DNA of 64,000 bases. Origin: Roseateles depolymerans. GTDB lineage: Bacteria > Pseudomonadota > Gammaproteobacteria > Burkholderiales > Burkholderiaceae_C. Below the pieces are notes generated by a model that was not told where the DNA came from, did not search any database, and was given only the letters and a program-made list of their open reading frames with translations. The stretch lies in assembly GCA_003241055.1 (NCBI GenBank), contig QFOD01000018.1, forward strand, positions 1 through 64,000. Direction: 5' to 3'. Shown one piece after another: positions 42,347 to 50,028 of the stretch (position 1 is its first letter; every line of letters starts with the position of its first letter). A program made the position numbers and the translations under genes.

Positions 42347-43663
42347 ATGTCCACCATCCTGCAATCCGTCCCCGTCGGCCAGAAGGTCGGCATCGCCTTC
42401 TCCGGCGGCCTCGACACCTCGGCCGCGCTGCACTGGATGAAGAAGAAGGGCGCCCTGCCCTACGCCTACACCGCCAACCTGGGCCAGCCGGACGAACCCG
42501 ACTACGACGAGATCCCACGCAAGGCCATGGCCTACGGCGCCGAGAAGGCCGTGCTGGTGGACTGCCGCGCGCAGCTCGTGGCGGAAGGCATCGCCGCGCT
42601 GCAGGCCGGCGCCTTCCACATCAGCACGGCCGGCGTCACCTACTTCAACACCACGCCCATCGGCCGTGCCGTGACCGGCACCATGCTGGTGGCCGCGATG
42701 CAGGCCGACGGCGTCAACATCTGGGGCGACGGCTCGACCTTCAAGGGCAACGACATCGAGCGCTTCTACCGCTACGGCCTGCTGACCAACCCGGCGCTGA
42801 AGATCTACAAGCCCTGGCTGGACCAGACCTTCATCGACGAGCTCGGCGGCCGCAAGGAGATGAGCGAGTTCCTGATCGCCAACGGCTTCGACTACAAGAT
42901 GTCCGTCGAGAAGGCCTACAGCACCGACTCCAACATGCTCGGCGCCACCCACGAGGCCAAGGACCTGGAGCACCTGAGCAGCGGCATCAAGATCGTCAAC
43001 CCCATCATGGGCGTGGCCTTCTGGCGCGACGACGTGGCGATCAAGGCCGAAGAGGTGACCGTGCGCTTCGAGGACGGCGTGCCCGTGGCGCTGAACGGCG
43101 TGGAATACCGCGACCCGGTGGCCCTGCTGACCGAGGCGAACAAGATCGGCGGGCGCCATGGCCTGGGCATGAGCGACCAGATCGAGAACCGCATCATCGA
43201 GGCCAAGAGCCGCGGCATCTATGAAGCCCCGGGCCTGGCGCTGCTGCATATCGCCTACGAGCGTCTGGTGACCGGCATCCACAACGAGGACACCATCGAG
43301 CAGTACCGCATCAACGGCATGAAGCTGGGCCGACTGCTCTACCAGGGCCGCTGGTTCGATCCGCAAGCCATCATGCTGCGCGAATCCGCCCAGCGCTGGG
43401 TGGCCCGCGCCGTGACCGGCGAAGTCGCCGTGGAACTGCGCCGCGGCAACGACTACTCCATCCTCGACACCCGCAGCCCCAACCTGACCTATGCGCCGGA
43501 ACGCCTGTCCATGGAAAAGGTGGAGGATGCCCCCTTCAGCCCTGCCGACCGCATCGGCCAGCTGACCATGCGCAACCTCGACATCACCGACACCCGCGCC
43601 AAGCTGGGCATCTACACCGATACCGGCCTGCTGTCCGGCGGCGGCCTGCCGCAGATCGAGTAA
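42347..43663 (+). CDS. argG: Argininosuccinate synthase
   Basis: 438 residues. It ligates citrulline and aspartate using ATP in arginine synthesis. The N-type ATP pyrophosphatase loop AFSGGLDTSAALHWM is at the N-terminus. Other family stretches are YTANLGQPDEPDYDEIP, IWGDGSTFKGNDIERFYRYG and DSNMLGATHEAKDLE. The long form resembles the E. coli enzyme. AGAG lies upstream of the ATG. A GC-rich hairpin and then the LexA-controlled element follow. Confidence 0.97.
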   Translation: MSTILQSVPVGQKVGIAFSGGLDTSAALHWMKKKGALPYAYTANLGQPDEPDYDEIPRKAMAYGAEKAVLVDCRAQLVAEGIAALQAGAFHISTAGVTYFNTTPIGRAVTGTMLVAAMQADGVNIWGDGSTFKGNDIERFYRYGLLTNPALKIYKPWLDQTFIDELGGRKEMSEFLIANGFDYKMSVEKAYSTDSNMLGATHEAKDLEHLSSGIKIVNPIMGVAFWRDDVAIKAEEVTVRFEDGVPVALNGVEYRDPVALLTEANKIGGRHGLGMSDQIENRIIEAKSRGIYEAPGLALLHIAYERLVTGIHNEDTIEQYRINGMKLGRLLYQGRWFDPQAIMLRESAQRWVARAVTGEVAVELRRGNDYSILDTRSPNLTYAPERLSMEKVEDAPFSPADRIGQLTMRNLDITDTRAKLGIYTDTGLLSGGGLPQIE

Positions 43664-43671
43664 TCACCGGC

Positions 43672-43692
43672 CCCGGGGGGCGCCCCGGGTTT
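43672..43692 (+). terminator. Weak terminator hairpin after argG
   Basis: CCCGGGG (43672-43678) pairs with CCCCGGG (43683-43689) around a GGCG loop and is followed by only TTT. It may end part of the argG transcription. Read-through into the SOS element downstream is likely to occur at some level. Confidence 0.45.
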
Positions 43693-43721
43693 CCACCGCC
43701 CTCGCCACCCGAGGCTTGCGC

Positions 43722-43750
43722 TTGCGCGCCCTGGATGAATACTGTACAAA
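43722..43750 (+). promoter_or_regulatory. Candidate promoter overlapping the LexA box
   Basis: TTGCGC (43722-43727) and TACAAA (43745-43750) are spaced by 17 bp. The -10 lies inside the LexA box, the usual arrangement for SOS promoters. An alternative pairing is TTGCGC at 43716 with TACTGT at 43740 (18-bp spacer). Both -35 hexamers match only three of six. Confidence 0.5.
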
Positions 43751-43770
43751 TACACAGTACTTCATCCAGG
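43730..43770. repeat. 41-bp inverted repeat centred on the LexA box
   Basis: CCTGGATGAA (43730-43739) is exactly complementary to TTCATCCAGG (43761-43770). Between them lie the two arms of the LexA box, with one unpaired C at 43760. In a transcript entering from argG the right arm would pair away the CCAGG part of the ribosome-binding site of the small ORF. A transcript starting inside the LexA box would lack the left arm. Confidence 0.8.
43740..43759 (+). promoter_or_regulatory. LexA binding site (SOS box)
   Basis: TACTGT-ACAAATAC-ACAGTA is a perfect CTGT-N8-ACAG palindrome with the flanking TA/TA bases of the proteobacterial SOS consensus. It lies 18 bp before the ATG of the small ORF at 43778. 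It is the only LexA site I noticed in the window. Confidence 0.88.
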
Positions 43771-43777
43771 AGATGCC

Positions 43778-43858
43778 ATGCACAGCCAATATCGCCAGAA
43801 CTACATTCCCGGCCAGCCCCTGCCGCGCTGGATTGCCTGGCTGCTGCGCTGGTTGTGA
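43778..43858 (+). CDS. SOS-controlled small ORF, 26 residues, candidate membrane toxin
   Basis: ATG at 43778 with AGGAG at 43768-43772, six bases upstream. The peptide reads MHSQYRQNYIPGQ then PLPRWIAWLLRWL: 26 residues, three Arg, one His and no acid, ending in an amphipathic Trp/Leu helix. Size, charge and LexA control resemble SOS-induced membrane peptides such as TisB, but I do not recognise the sequence as any named family. The gene is convergent with the DNA ligase gene (stop at 43913), whose transcript could run antisense across it. It could instead be a non-coding remnant; conservation would decide. Confidence 0.6.
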   Translation: MHSQYRQNYIPGQPLPRWIAWLLRWL

Positions 43859-43912
43859 CCTCCCTGGCCGCGGGCACCGCTCTGCACCGCGCTGCGCCGT
43901 TACCGATTCCGA

Positions 43913-44731
43913 TCAGGGCAGTTCGGCCACCCGTACGAAACTCGCAAACCGCGGCTTGCCGCTGGGCGTGAGGTCCCGGTAGCGATACATGACCAGGCTG
44001 CCCACCGGCGGCGGGTCACGACGTTGGGCATCGCTGAAACCGGTGCCCAGCCGGAAGCGAACGCCATCGGCCGTTTGCAGTTCCAGGGCACCCGTCAACC
44101 CGGCATAACGTCCTTTGCCAGGCTCGTGAGCGACGACCAGAGCCTCGGCGTCCAGCTGCGGCTTGAGTTTGAGCAGCCAGTCGCTGCGTCCGGTCGCCAG
44201 CGGAGCGTCGGCGTGATGCAGCATCAGGCCCTCGCCCCCCGCAGCCACGACCTGACGCAGCCGCAAGCGCAGTGCGGCTTGGGTGTCCAACCTGAAGTGC
44301 GCCACAGGCTGCACCACGCCGCCAGCCAGTTGCGCCAACTGAGCAGCGCGCTGCGCAAAGACGCCCTCCCCGCGTGGCAGCTCGAACACCTGGTAGCTGA
44401 TGCGCCGCCATTCGGCCTCCCGCGGCTCGCTGCGCCGCACCGCGGCGGACAGGGCATCAAACTGCCGACGCGCCGTCCACAACTCACCGTCCAGCGCCAC
44501 CGACGGCAACTGGGCCAGGAACCAGGCTGGCGCGGCCACCAGCCGCCCACTACGAAATCGCAGCTCGCGGCCATCCCACAGGGCCCGCACGCCATCAAGC
44601 TTCTCGCTGATCAGATAGGGCCCAGGGTCGAGATCCGCCGGCGCGTTGCGCGCCAGCAAGGGCTCCAGCGCCGCTGCCGGCAGACTGGCTCCACCGAGCC
44701 AGGCCAGCAGCGTGCGCCGGGCCAGCGTCAT
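43913..44731 (-). CDS. ligE: Periplasmic ATP-dependent DNA ligase (LigE type)
   Basis: 272 residues, a minimal ATP-dependent DNA ligase. The adenylated Lys is K44 in SEKLDGVRALWDG. Later motifs include LDGELWTAR (motif III region), GGEGLMLHHADAP (motif IV) and WLLKLKP (motif V). A short OB-fold follows. The N-terminus has a twin-Arg start (MTLARRTLLAWLGGASLPAAA), so export is predicted. LigE enzymes of Neisseria and other Gram-negatives are linked to extracellular or incoming DNA. It is coupled to murB by an ATGA overlap. Its 3' end faces the SOS small ORF. Confidence 0.88.
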   Translation of the reverse strand: MTLARRTLLAWLGGASLPAAALEPLLARNAPADLDPGPYLISEKLDGVRALWDGRELRFRSGRLVAAPAWFLAQLPSVALDGELWTARRQFDALSAAVRRSEPREAEWRRISYQVFELPRGEGVFAQRAAQLAQLAGGVVQPVAHFRLDTQAALRLRLRQVVAAGGEGLMLHHADAPLATGRSDWLLKLKPQLDAEALVVAHEPGKGRYAGLTGALELQTADGVRFRLGTGFSDAQRRDPPPVGSLVMYRYRDLTPSGKPRFASFVRVAELP

Positions 44732-45810
44732 ACCACCACCGGCTCCGGTTCCAGGCGGATGCCAAAGCGCCCGTACACGCTTTCCTGGATCGCACGCGCC
44801 AGCGTGACGACCTCGGCGCCCCGGGCATCTCCCTTGTTCACAAGCACCAGCGCCTGCTTGTCATAGACCGATGCACCGCCCACGCTCTTCCCCTTCCATC
44901 CGCAGGCGTCGATCATCCACCCGGCCGCCAGCTTCACGCTTCCGTCAGGCATCGGATAGTGAACGATGCCGGGATCGCGGCCGATGATGTCGCGGCACTG
45001 CTCGTCCGTCACCACCGGGTTCTTGAAGAAACTGCCCGCATTGCCGATCACCGCGGGGTCCGGCAGCTTGGCGCGTCGCACCGCGCAGATCCAGTCGAAG
45101 ATCTGGCGCGCATCCGGCTCGGCGATGCCGGTCTCCGCCATCCTGCGCTCGATCTCCAGATAGCCCAGCACGGGCTGCCACGGCCGCGGCAGGCGCAGCC
45201 AGATGCGGGTGATGACACTCTTGCCGGCCAGGCCGCCGAAGTCGCTTTGCTTGAAGATGCTGTCCCGGTAGCCAAAACGGCAGGCTGAGGCCGGAATCAC
45301 GGCGGCGCGGCCGGTCACCAGATCCACGATCTCCACCGCCTCCAGGCGGTCCTTGGCCTCCAGGCCATAGGCACCGATGTTCTGCACCGGCGCAGCGCCT
45401 GCCGTACCGGGGATCAACGCCATGTTCTCCAGCCCCGGATAGCCGTGATCCAGCGTCCACTGCACCAGCTCGTGCCAGACGACACCCGCCCCGGCCTCGA
45501 CGATCCAGGCGTCGGCGCGCTCCTCCACCAGCCGGATGCCGGGAATTTCCACCTTCAGCACCACGGGCTCCACATCCTTGGTCAGCACCAGGTTGCTGCC
45601 GCCGCCCAGCACGAACTTGGGTGCGCGCCCCAGTGCCGGATGGTCCACAACGCGGCGCACGTCCAGCGCCGAGCGGATGCGCACGAGGCGCCGCGCCAGC
45701 GCGGGCAGCCCGAAGGTGTTGTAGGGCCGCAGATTGACGTCGGTCTCGATCAGGACGTCCTGGGCGGAGGTGGGGGCTGAAATCGGGGGATGCTGGGTGG
45801 GTTCGGGCAT
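44728..45810 (-). CDS. murB: UDP-N-acetylenolpyruvoylglucosamine reductase
   Basis: 360 residues, the FAD enzyme that makes UDP-MurNAc for peptidoglycan. FAD-binding motifs VLGGGSNLVLTKD and GTAGAAPVQNIGAYG are visible. The catalytic Ser is in GNAGSFFKNP, and a C-terminal Glu lies in RLEPEP. Tyr-rich GYRDSIFK marks the type I form. The ATG at 45810 (MPEPTQHPP) is chosen; the frame extends upstream without similarity. It is divergent from yajQ. Confidence 0.94.
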   Translation of the reverse strand: MPEPTQHPPISAPTSAQDVLIETDVNLRPYNTFGLPALARRLVRIRSALDVRRVVDHPALGRAPKFVLGGGSNLVLTKDVEPVVLKVEIPGIRLVEERADAWIVEAGAGVVWHELVQWTLDHGYPGLENMALIPGTAGAAPVQNIGAYGLEAKDRLEAVEIVDLVTGRAAVIPASACRFGYRDSIFKQSDFGGLAGKSVITRIWLRLPRPWQPVLGYLEIERRMAETGIAEPDARQIFDWICAVRRAKLPDPAVIGNAGSFFKNPVVTDEQCRDIIGRDPGIVHYPMPDGSVKLAAGWMIDACGWKGKSVGGASVYDKQALVLVNKGDARGAEVVTLARAIQESVYGRFGIRLEPEPVVV

Positions 45811-45885
45811 GGGAAACTTTCCATGCGGCACGCAGCGCGTGTCGCGGCAAAATTTTCGCCGATTCGTTCCCCTTTCAGAGATTCC

Positions 45886-46374
45886 ATGCCCAGCTTCGAT
45901 ACCGTCCTCGAACCCGACCACGTCAAGATCCGCAACAGCGTCGACAACAGTGCCAAGGAAATCGGCACCCGTTTCGACTTCAAGGGCACGGGCGCCAAGG
46001 TCGAACTCAAGGACAAGGAAATCCACGCCACCGGCGACAGCGAGTTCCAGCTCGAGCAGATCGAAGCCGTGCTCTACAGCAAGCTGACCAAGCAGGACGT
46101 CGTCATCAGCTTCCTCGACAAGGCCGAGAAGATCGACAAGCTGGGCGGCGACAAGGTGCGCCAGGTCTACAAAATCAAGGAAGGCATTCCGGCCGACCTG
46201 GCCAAGAAGATCGTCGCCAACCTCAAGGACAGCAAGCTCAAGGTTCAGGCCAGCGTGCAGGGCGACGTGGTCCGCGTGACCGGCAAGAACCGCGATGACC
46301 TGCAGACCGCCATCGGCCATCTGCGCAAGAGCTTCAGCGACAACCCGCTGGAGTACAAGAACTTCCGCGACTAA
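45886..46374 (+). CDS. yajQ: YajQ family nucleotide-binding protein
   Basis: 162 residues. The family sequence is clear from MPSFDTVLEPDHVKIRNSVD (shortened) to the C-terminal NPLEYKNFRD. It is a two-lobed ferredoxin-like protein. A Xanthomonas homologue binds cyclic di-GMP and acts with a transcription factor; other members bind tRNA or nucleotides. The ATG at 45886 is used. It is divergent from murB, 75 bp apart, and is followed by a protease gene 6 bp downstream. Confidence 0.93.
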   Translation: MPSFDTVLEPDHVKIRNSVDNSAKEIGTRFDFKGTGAKVELKDKEIHATGDSEFQLEQIEAVLYSKLTKQDVVISFLDKAEKIDKLGGDKVRQVYKIKEGIPADLAKKIVANLKDSKLKVQASVQGDVVRVTGKNRDDLQTAIGHLRKSFSDNPLEYKNFRD

Positions 46375-46380
46375 GCCGCC

Positions 46381-47025
46381 ATGCCCTGCCCGCCCCGCCT
46401 GCTGCCGCTAGCCCTGCTGGTCTGCTGTGGTGCGTCGGCGGCGCAGGTGCAGCTCAACGGCATGCTCGGCGCCCGGTCGGCGCTGCTGCTGATCGACGGC
46501 CGCCCCCGGACATTGGAGGTCGGCTCGACCGTGGCGGGCGTCCGCCTGATCTCGCTGGAAGACGGCCGTGCCGTCATCGAGATGGATGGCCGACGCCAGA
46601 CGCTGCTGCTCGGCGCGCATCCAGGTCGCGTCCTCGGAGACAACGCCGCCAGCGCACCTCGCCAGATCACGCTGCCCATGGGTGCTGGCGGGCACTTCAC
46701 GAGCATGGGCACGATCAACGGCCACGCCACGAGCTTTCTCGTCGACACCGGTGCGACCAGCGTCTCCATCAGCCAGATCGAAGCCGAGAAGCTCGGCCTG
46801 CGCTACCTGTACGGCCGCCGGGTGATGGCCCAGACCGCCAATGGCATCGTGCCGGCCTACATGCTTCAGCTCGACAGCATCCGCATCGGCGACATCGAGG
46901 TACACAACGTCGATGCCATCGTGATCCCCGGCGTGATCGGCCACGTGCTGCTCGGCAACAGCTTCCTGAACCGATTCCAGATGCGCCGAGACGATCAGCA
47001 GATGACGCTCGAATTGCGTTACTGA
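46381..47025 (+). CDS. Retropepsin-like aspartic protease (clan AA, TIGR02281 type)
   Basis: 214 residues. A signal peptide (about 1-20, CCGASA) is followed by a small beta-rich N-terminal part and then a single-lobed pepsin domain with the catalytic DTGA at 122-125 (FLVDTGATSVSIS). A later GHVLLGNSFLNRF matches the family hydrophobic-Gly motif. It would work as a homodimer in the periplasm. The substrate is unknown. It follows yajQ by 6 bp. Confidence 0.88.
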   Translation: MPCPPRLLPLALLVCCGASAAQVQLNGMLGARSALLLIDGRPRTLEVGSTVAGVRLISLEDGRAVIEMDGRRQTLLLGAHPGRVLGDNAASAPRQITLPMGAGGHFTSMGTINGHATSFLVDTGATSVSISQIEAEKLGLRYLYGRRVMAQTANGIVPAYMLQLDSIRIGDIEVHNVDAIVIPGVIGHVLLGNSFLNRFQMRRDDQQMTLELRY

Positions 47026-47071
47026 TCCGCGCCCCCAGCCCAGACGCCCCTTGCCGGGCATCATTGCACCG

Positions 47072-49873
47072 ATGAACCCATCCCTGCTCGTCCGCATCGC
47101 TTGCCTGCTGGTGCTTGCTTCGGGTCCGGCGCTCGCCCAGGACGCCGCCAAAGCCTCACGCTTCTACGAAGACGCACAGAAGCGTTTCGACAACAAGGAC
47201 ATCGCCGGCGCCATCGTCCAGCTCAAGAACGCGCTGCAGGCCGACAAGAACCAGTTGCCGGTGCAGTTGCTGCTTGGCCGTGTCCTGATGGCAGACGGCC
47301 AAGTGGTGGCGGCCGAGGTCGCATTCACCGAAGCCCTGCGCATGGGGGTCGACCGCGCCGAGATTGTCTTGCCCCTGGGCCAGGCACTCATGGCACAGGG
47401 CAAGCAGCAATTGCTGCTGCAACAGCCGCGCATGGCGCCAGCCGGCCTGCCCAACAGCGTTCGACAGCGCCTGCTCCTTATCCGAGCGACCGCCTACATG
47501 GACCTTGGCGATGACGCCAGCGCCCTCCAGTCCATCCAGGAGTCGCGAGCCATCGCGCCAGATCTGGCTGACACCTGGTTGGCAGAAGTCCCACTGCGCC
47601 TACGGGCCAGACAATTCAAGGAGGCGACGTCGGCTGCCGAAACGGCGCTCAGGTTGGCCCCCAAGCTGGCTGAATCCCACTATCAGCGCGGCAGCATCAT
47701 GCATGTGCGCGGCGACATCAACGGGGCCATCGCGGCATACACACAGGCCCTGACGCTCGAGCCCGATCATGTGGAAGCACGTATCAGCCGAGCCGGCCTC
47801 TATCTCGACAGCAATCGGGACGCCGACGCCCGCGCGGACCTGAACGAGACACGCAAACGTTCGCCGCGCGAGCCACGGGCGGCCTACATGCTGGCGGTCA
47901 TCGCTGAACGAGCGGGTGACCGCCAGGCGGCCAAAGCCGCGCTCGTCAGCGTCACCAATCTGCTCGACCCCGTACCACCGGAGTTCATCCGATACCGCCC
48001 GCAGCTGCTGTTGGTCAACGGGCTGGCCCATTTTGGCCTGCAGGAATGGGGCAAGGCCAAGCCACCGCTGGAGATGTTCTACCGGGCGCAACCCACCACG
48101 CCCATCAGCAAGGTGCTGGCGCGCATCTACGTCCAGGAAGACAACATCGACCGCGCCATTGAGGTACTGGAAAGCTACACGCGAGCAAATCCCCGCGATG
48201 GCCAGGCGCTGACACAGTTGGCCAGCGCCTACGTGCTGAAAGGCCGCGCCGCCAAGGCCACTCAGCTTATGCAGGAGGCACTCAAGACCAACGATGCGCC
48301 CGAATACCACGCCGCGCTGGGTATGGCGCTGGTGCAGTCGGGCGAATCAGATGCGGCGCGACAACAGCTGCTCAACGCGTTCAAGCGCGACCCCAGCCAG
48401 TTGCCCGCAGGCTTGGCGCTCGTATCGCTTTATCTCAAAGGCAATCAACCCCAGCAGGCCAGCCAGGTCGCCGACCAGTTGCTCAAACAGCACCCCAGCA
48501 ACGCCATGCTGCTCAACCTGGCTGGCGTCGCCAAAGCTCAGAGCGGCGATCTGGGCAAAGCCCGGCAGCTGTTCGAAGCGTCGTTGGCAGCCAATCCAAA
48601 CGATCTTGCACCGCAGTTGGGCCTCGCACGACTGGACATTGCCGCTCGAGAATTTGATGCCGCGACGAAGCGGCTGAGCGCGCTGCTCAAGCTCGACGAA
48701 CGCAACACAGAAGTGCTGTTTGACCTCGCAATCGCACAGGAGCGCCAGGGCAAGGCCGACGCCTCGCTTCGAACCCTGCAACGCGCCGTAGAACTCGCCG
48801 GCAAGAACGACCTGCGCCCCAGTTTCGCACTGGTCGACCTGCACCTACGGCAGCAGCGCCCCGGCCCGGCGCTTGAGGTAGCCAAGACCCTGCTGGGCAA
48901 GGCTCCAGAGGATCTGGCTGCACTCCAGACTTACGCACGCGCCCAGCTCGCCAACGGCGATACCACGGGTGCCAGACAAACGCTCACCAATGCGACACGA
49001 CGCGCCGGATTCGAAGCAACAAAGTTGGTTGAGCTTGCCGCCATGCAGTTCTCGGCAGGCGATCTTGACGGCGCGTCATACAGCCTGGACAAAGCACTCA
49101 ACGGCAACAAGGACCTTGTACCCGCCCAAGTCCTGATGGCCACGGTCCTGATCCGTCGTGGCGAGCACGACAAGGCCGAGGCTCTGGCCCGCACGCTCAT
49201 CAAATCGCAGCCCAAACAGGCAGTCGGCCATCAACTGCTTGGCGATGTGGCCATCGCACGAGGACAGCGCGCTCAGGCAGTCGACGCCTACAAACAGGCC
49301 CACGCCATCCAGCCGAGCAGCTACACCGTCCTGCCACTGGTGGTCACGCTGAGCGCCATGGACAAGCCGGCTGACGCCCGCGGTATCGCTGAAGCCTGGC
49401 TGAAGACGCACCCCAAGGATTTCGCCGTCCAGAAGGCACTGGCTGACAGCGCCGCTCGCGCTGGCGACCTGCCGCGTGCCCGTTCCGCCTACGAAACTGC
49501 CTCTCGACTACGCCCGGACGACGCCGAGGTGCTCAACAATCTGGCCAATATCCAGTTGCTGCTCAAAGACACGAAGGGGGCCTCCAGCAATGCCCAGAGG
49601 GCCCTGGCCTTGGCACCCAGCAACCCGCTATTCATCGATACGTTGGGCTGGGCGCAATTCCAGAGTGGCCAAGTTGACAGCGCCCTCATCAGATTGCGGG
49701 ATGCACGTCTGCGAGCGCCCAACAATCCGGATATTCGCTTCCATCTCGCTGCCGTACTGGCTCGCAACGGCAGGACGGCGGAGGCTCGCGAGGAGTTGGC
49801 GGCAGCATTGCGCGATGGTGGTGACTTTGATAGTCGGAATGCCGCAAAGGCGCTGCTGGACACACTCAAATGA
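47072..49873 (+). CDS. prsT: PEP-CTERM system TPR-repeat protein PrsT
   Basis: 933 residues. A signal peptide (MNPSLLVRIACLLVLASGPALA) precedes about twenty TPR units. The first unit is diagnostic: YEDAQKRFDNKDIAGAIVQLKNALQ, core AGAIVQLKNALQADKNQ. PrsT proteins accompany exosortase/PEP-CTERM protein sorting and exopolysaccharide export in environmental proteobacteria. Family members are often lipoproteins; here I see an ALA signal peptidase I site rather than a lipobox. A PEP-CTERM gene follows, supporting the assignment. The exosortase and the PrsK/PrsR regulators are not in this window. Confidence 0.9.
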   Translation: MNPSLLVRIACLLVLASGPALAQDAAKASRFYEDAQKRFDNKDIAGAIVQLKNALQADKNQLPVQLLLGRVLMADGQVVAAEVAFTEALRMGVDRAEIVLPLGQALMAQGKQQLLLQQPRMAPAGLPNSVRQRLLLIRATAYMDLGDDASALQSIQESRAIAPDLADTWLAEVPLRLRARQFKEATSAAETALRLAPKLAESHYQRGSIMHVRGDINGAIAAYTQALTLEPDHVEARISRAGLYLDSNRDADARADLNETRKRSPREPRAAYMLAVIAERAGDRQAAKAALVSVTNLLDPVPPEFIRYRPQLLLVNGLAHFGLQEWGKAKPPLEMFYRAQPTTPISKVLARIYVQEDNIDRAIEVLESYTRANPRDGQALTQLASAYVLKGRAAKATQLMQEALKTNDAPEYHAALGMALVQSGESDAARQQLLNAFKRDPSQLPAGLALVSLYLKGNQPQQASQVADQLLKQHPSNAMLLNLAGVAKAQSGDLGKARQLFEASLAANPNDLAPQLGLARLDIAAREFDAATKRLSALLKLDERNTEVLFDLAIAQERQGKADASLRTLQRAVELAGKNDLRPSFALVDLHLRQQRPGPALEVAKTLLGKAPEDLAALQTYARAQLANGDTTGARQTLTNATRRAGFEATKLVELAAMQFSAGDLDGASYSLDKALNGNKDLVPAQVLMATVLIRRGEHDKAEALARTLIKSQPKQAVGHQLLGDVAIARGQRAQAVDAYKQAHAIQPSSYTVLPLVVTLSAMDKPADARGIAEAWLKTHPKDFAVQKALADSAARAGDLPRARSAYETASRLRPDDAEVLNNLANIQLLLKDTKGASSNAQRALALAPSNPLFIDTLGWAQFQSGQVDSALIRLRDARLRAPNNPDIRFHLAAVLARNGRTAEAREELAAALRDGGDFDSRNAAKALLDTLK

Positions 49874-49977
49874 GGGTGGACCTGGTGGCGAAAAAACCGT
49901 CGGGCTCTCTTACACTGAGAAACATCCGAAAGCTGATATCCAATGCAAGTCATTGCCTCACCTCAAATTATTGGGCA

Positions 49978-49993
49978 GGGCACAGAAATTGCG
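49978..49993 (+). promoter_or_regulatory. Sigma-54 promoter of the PEP-CTERM gene
   Basis: GGCAC (49979-49983), five bases, then TTGC (49989-49992) match the core TGGCAC-N5-TTGC except the first T. The -24 GG and -12 GC are both present with correct spacing. Transcription would start near 50004, leaving a leader of about 25 bases before the ATG at 50029. PEP-CTERM genes in Zoogloea and others depend on RpoN with PrsK/PrsR. Confidence 0.75.
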
Positions 49994-50028
49994 TTGCAGC
50001 CACTTGGATACAAAACCAGGCGCCAACC

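Noticed and set aside
43735..43971. 78-codon frame starting inside the LexA arm (MNTVQIHSTSS...)
   Set aside because: Its ATG lies upstream of the likely transcription start and has no ribosome-binding site. The 26-codon frame fits the AGGAG and the promoter.
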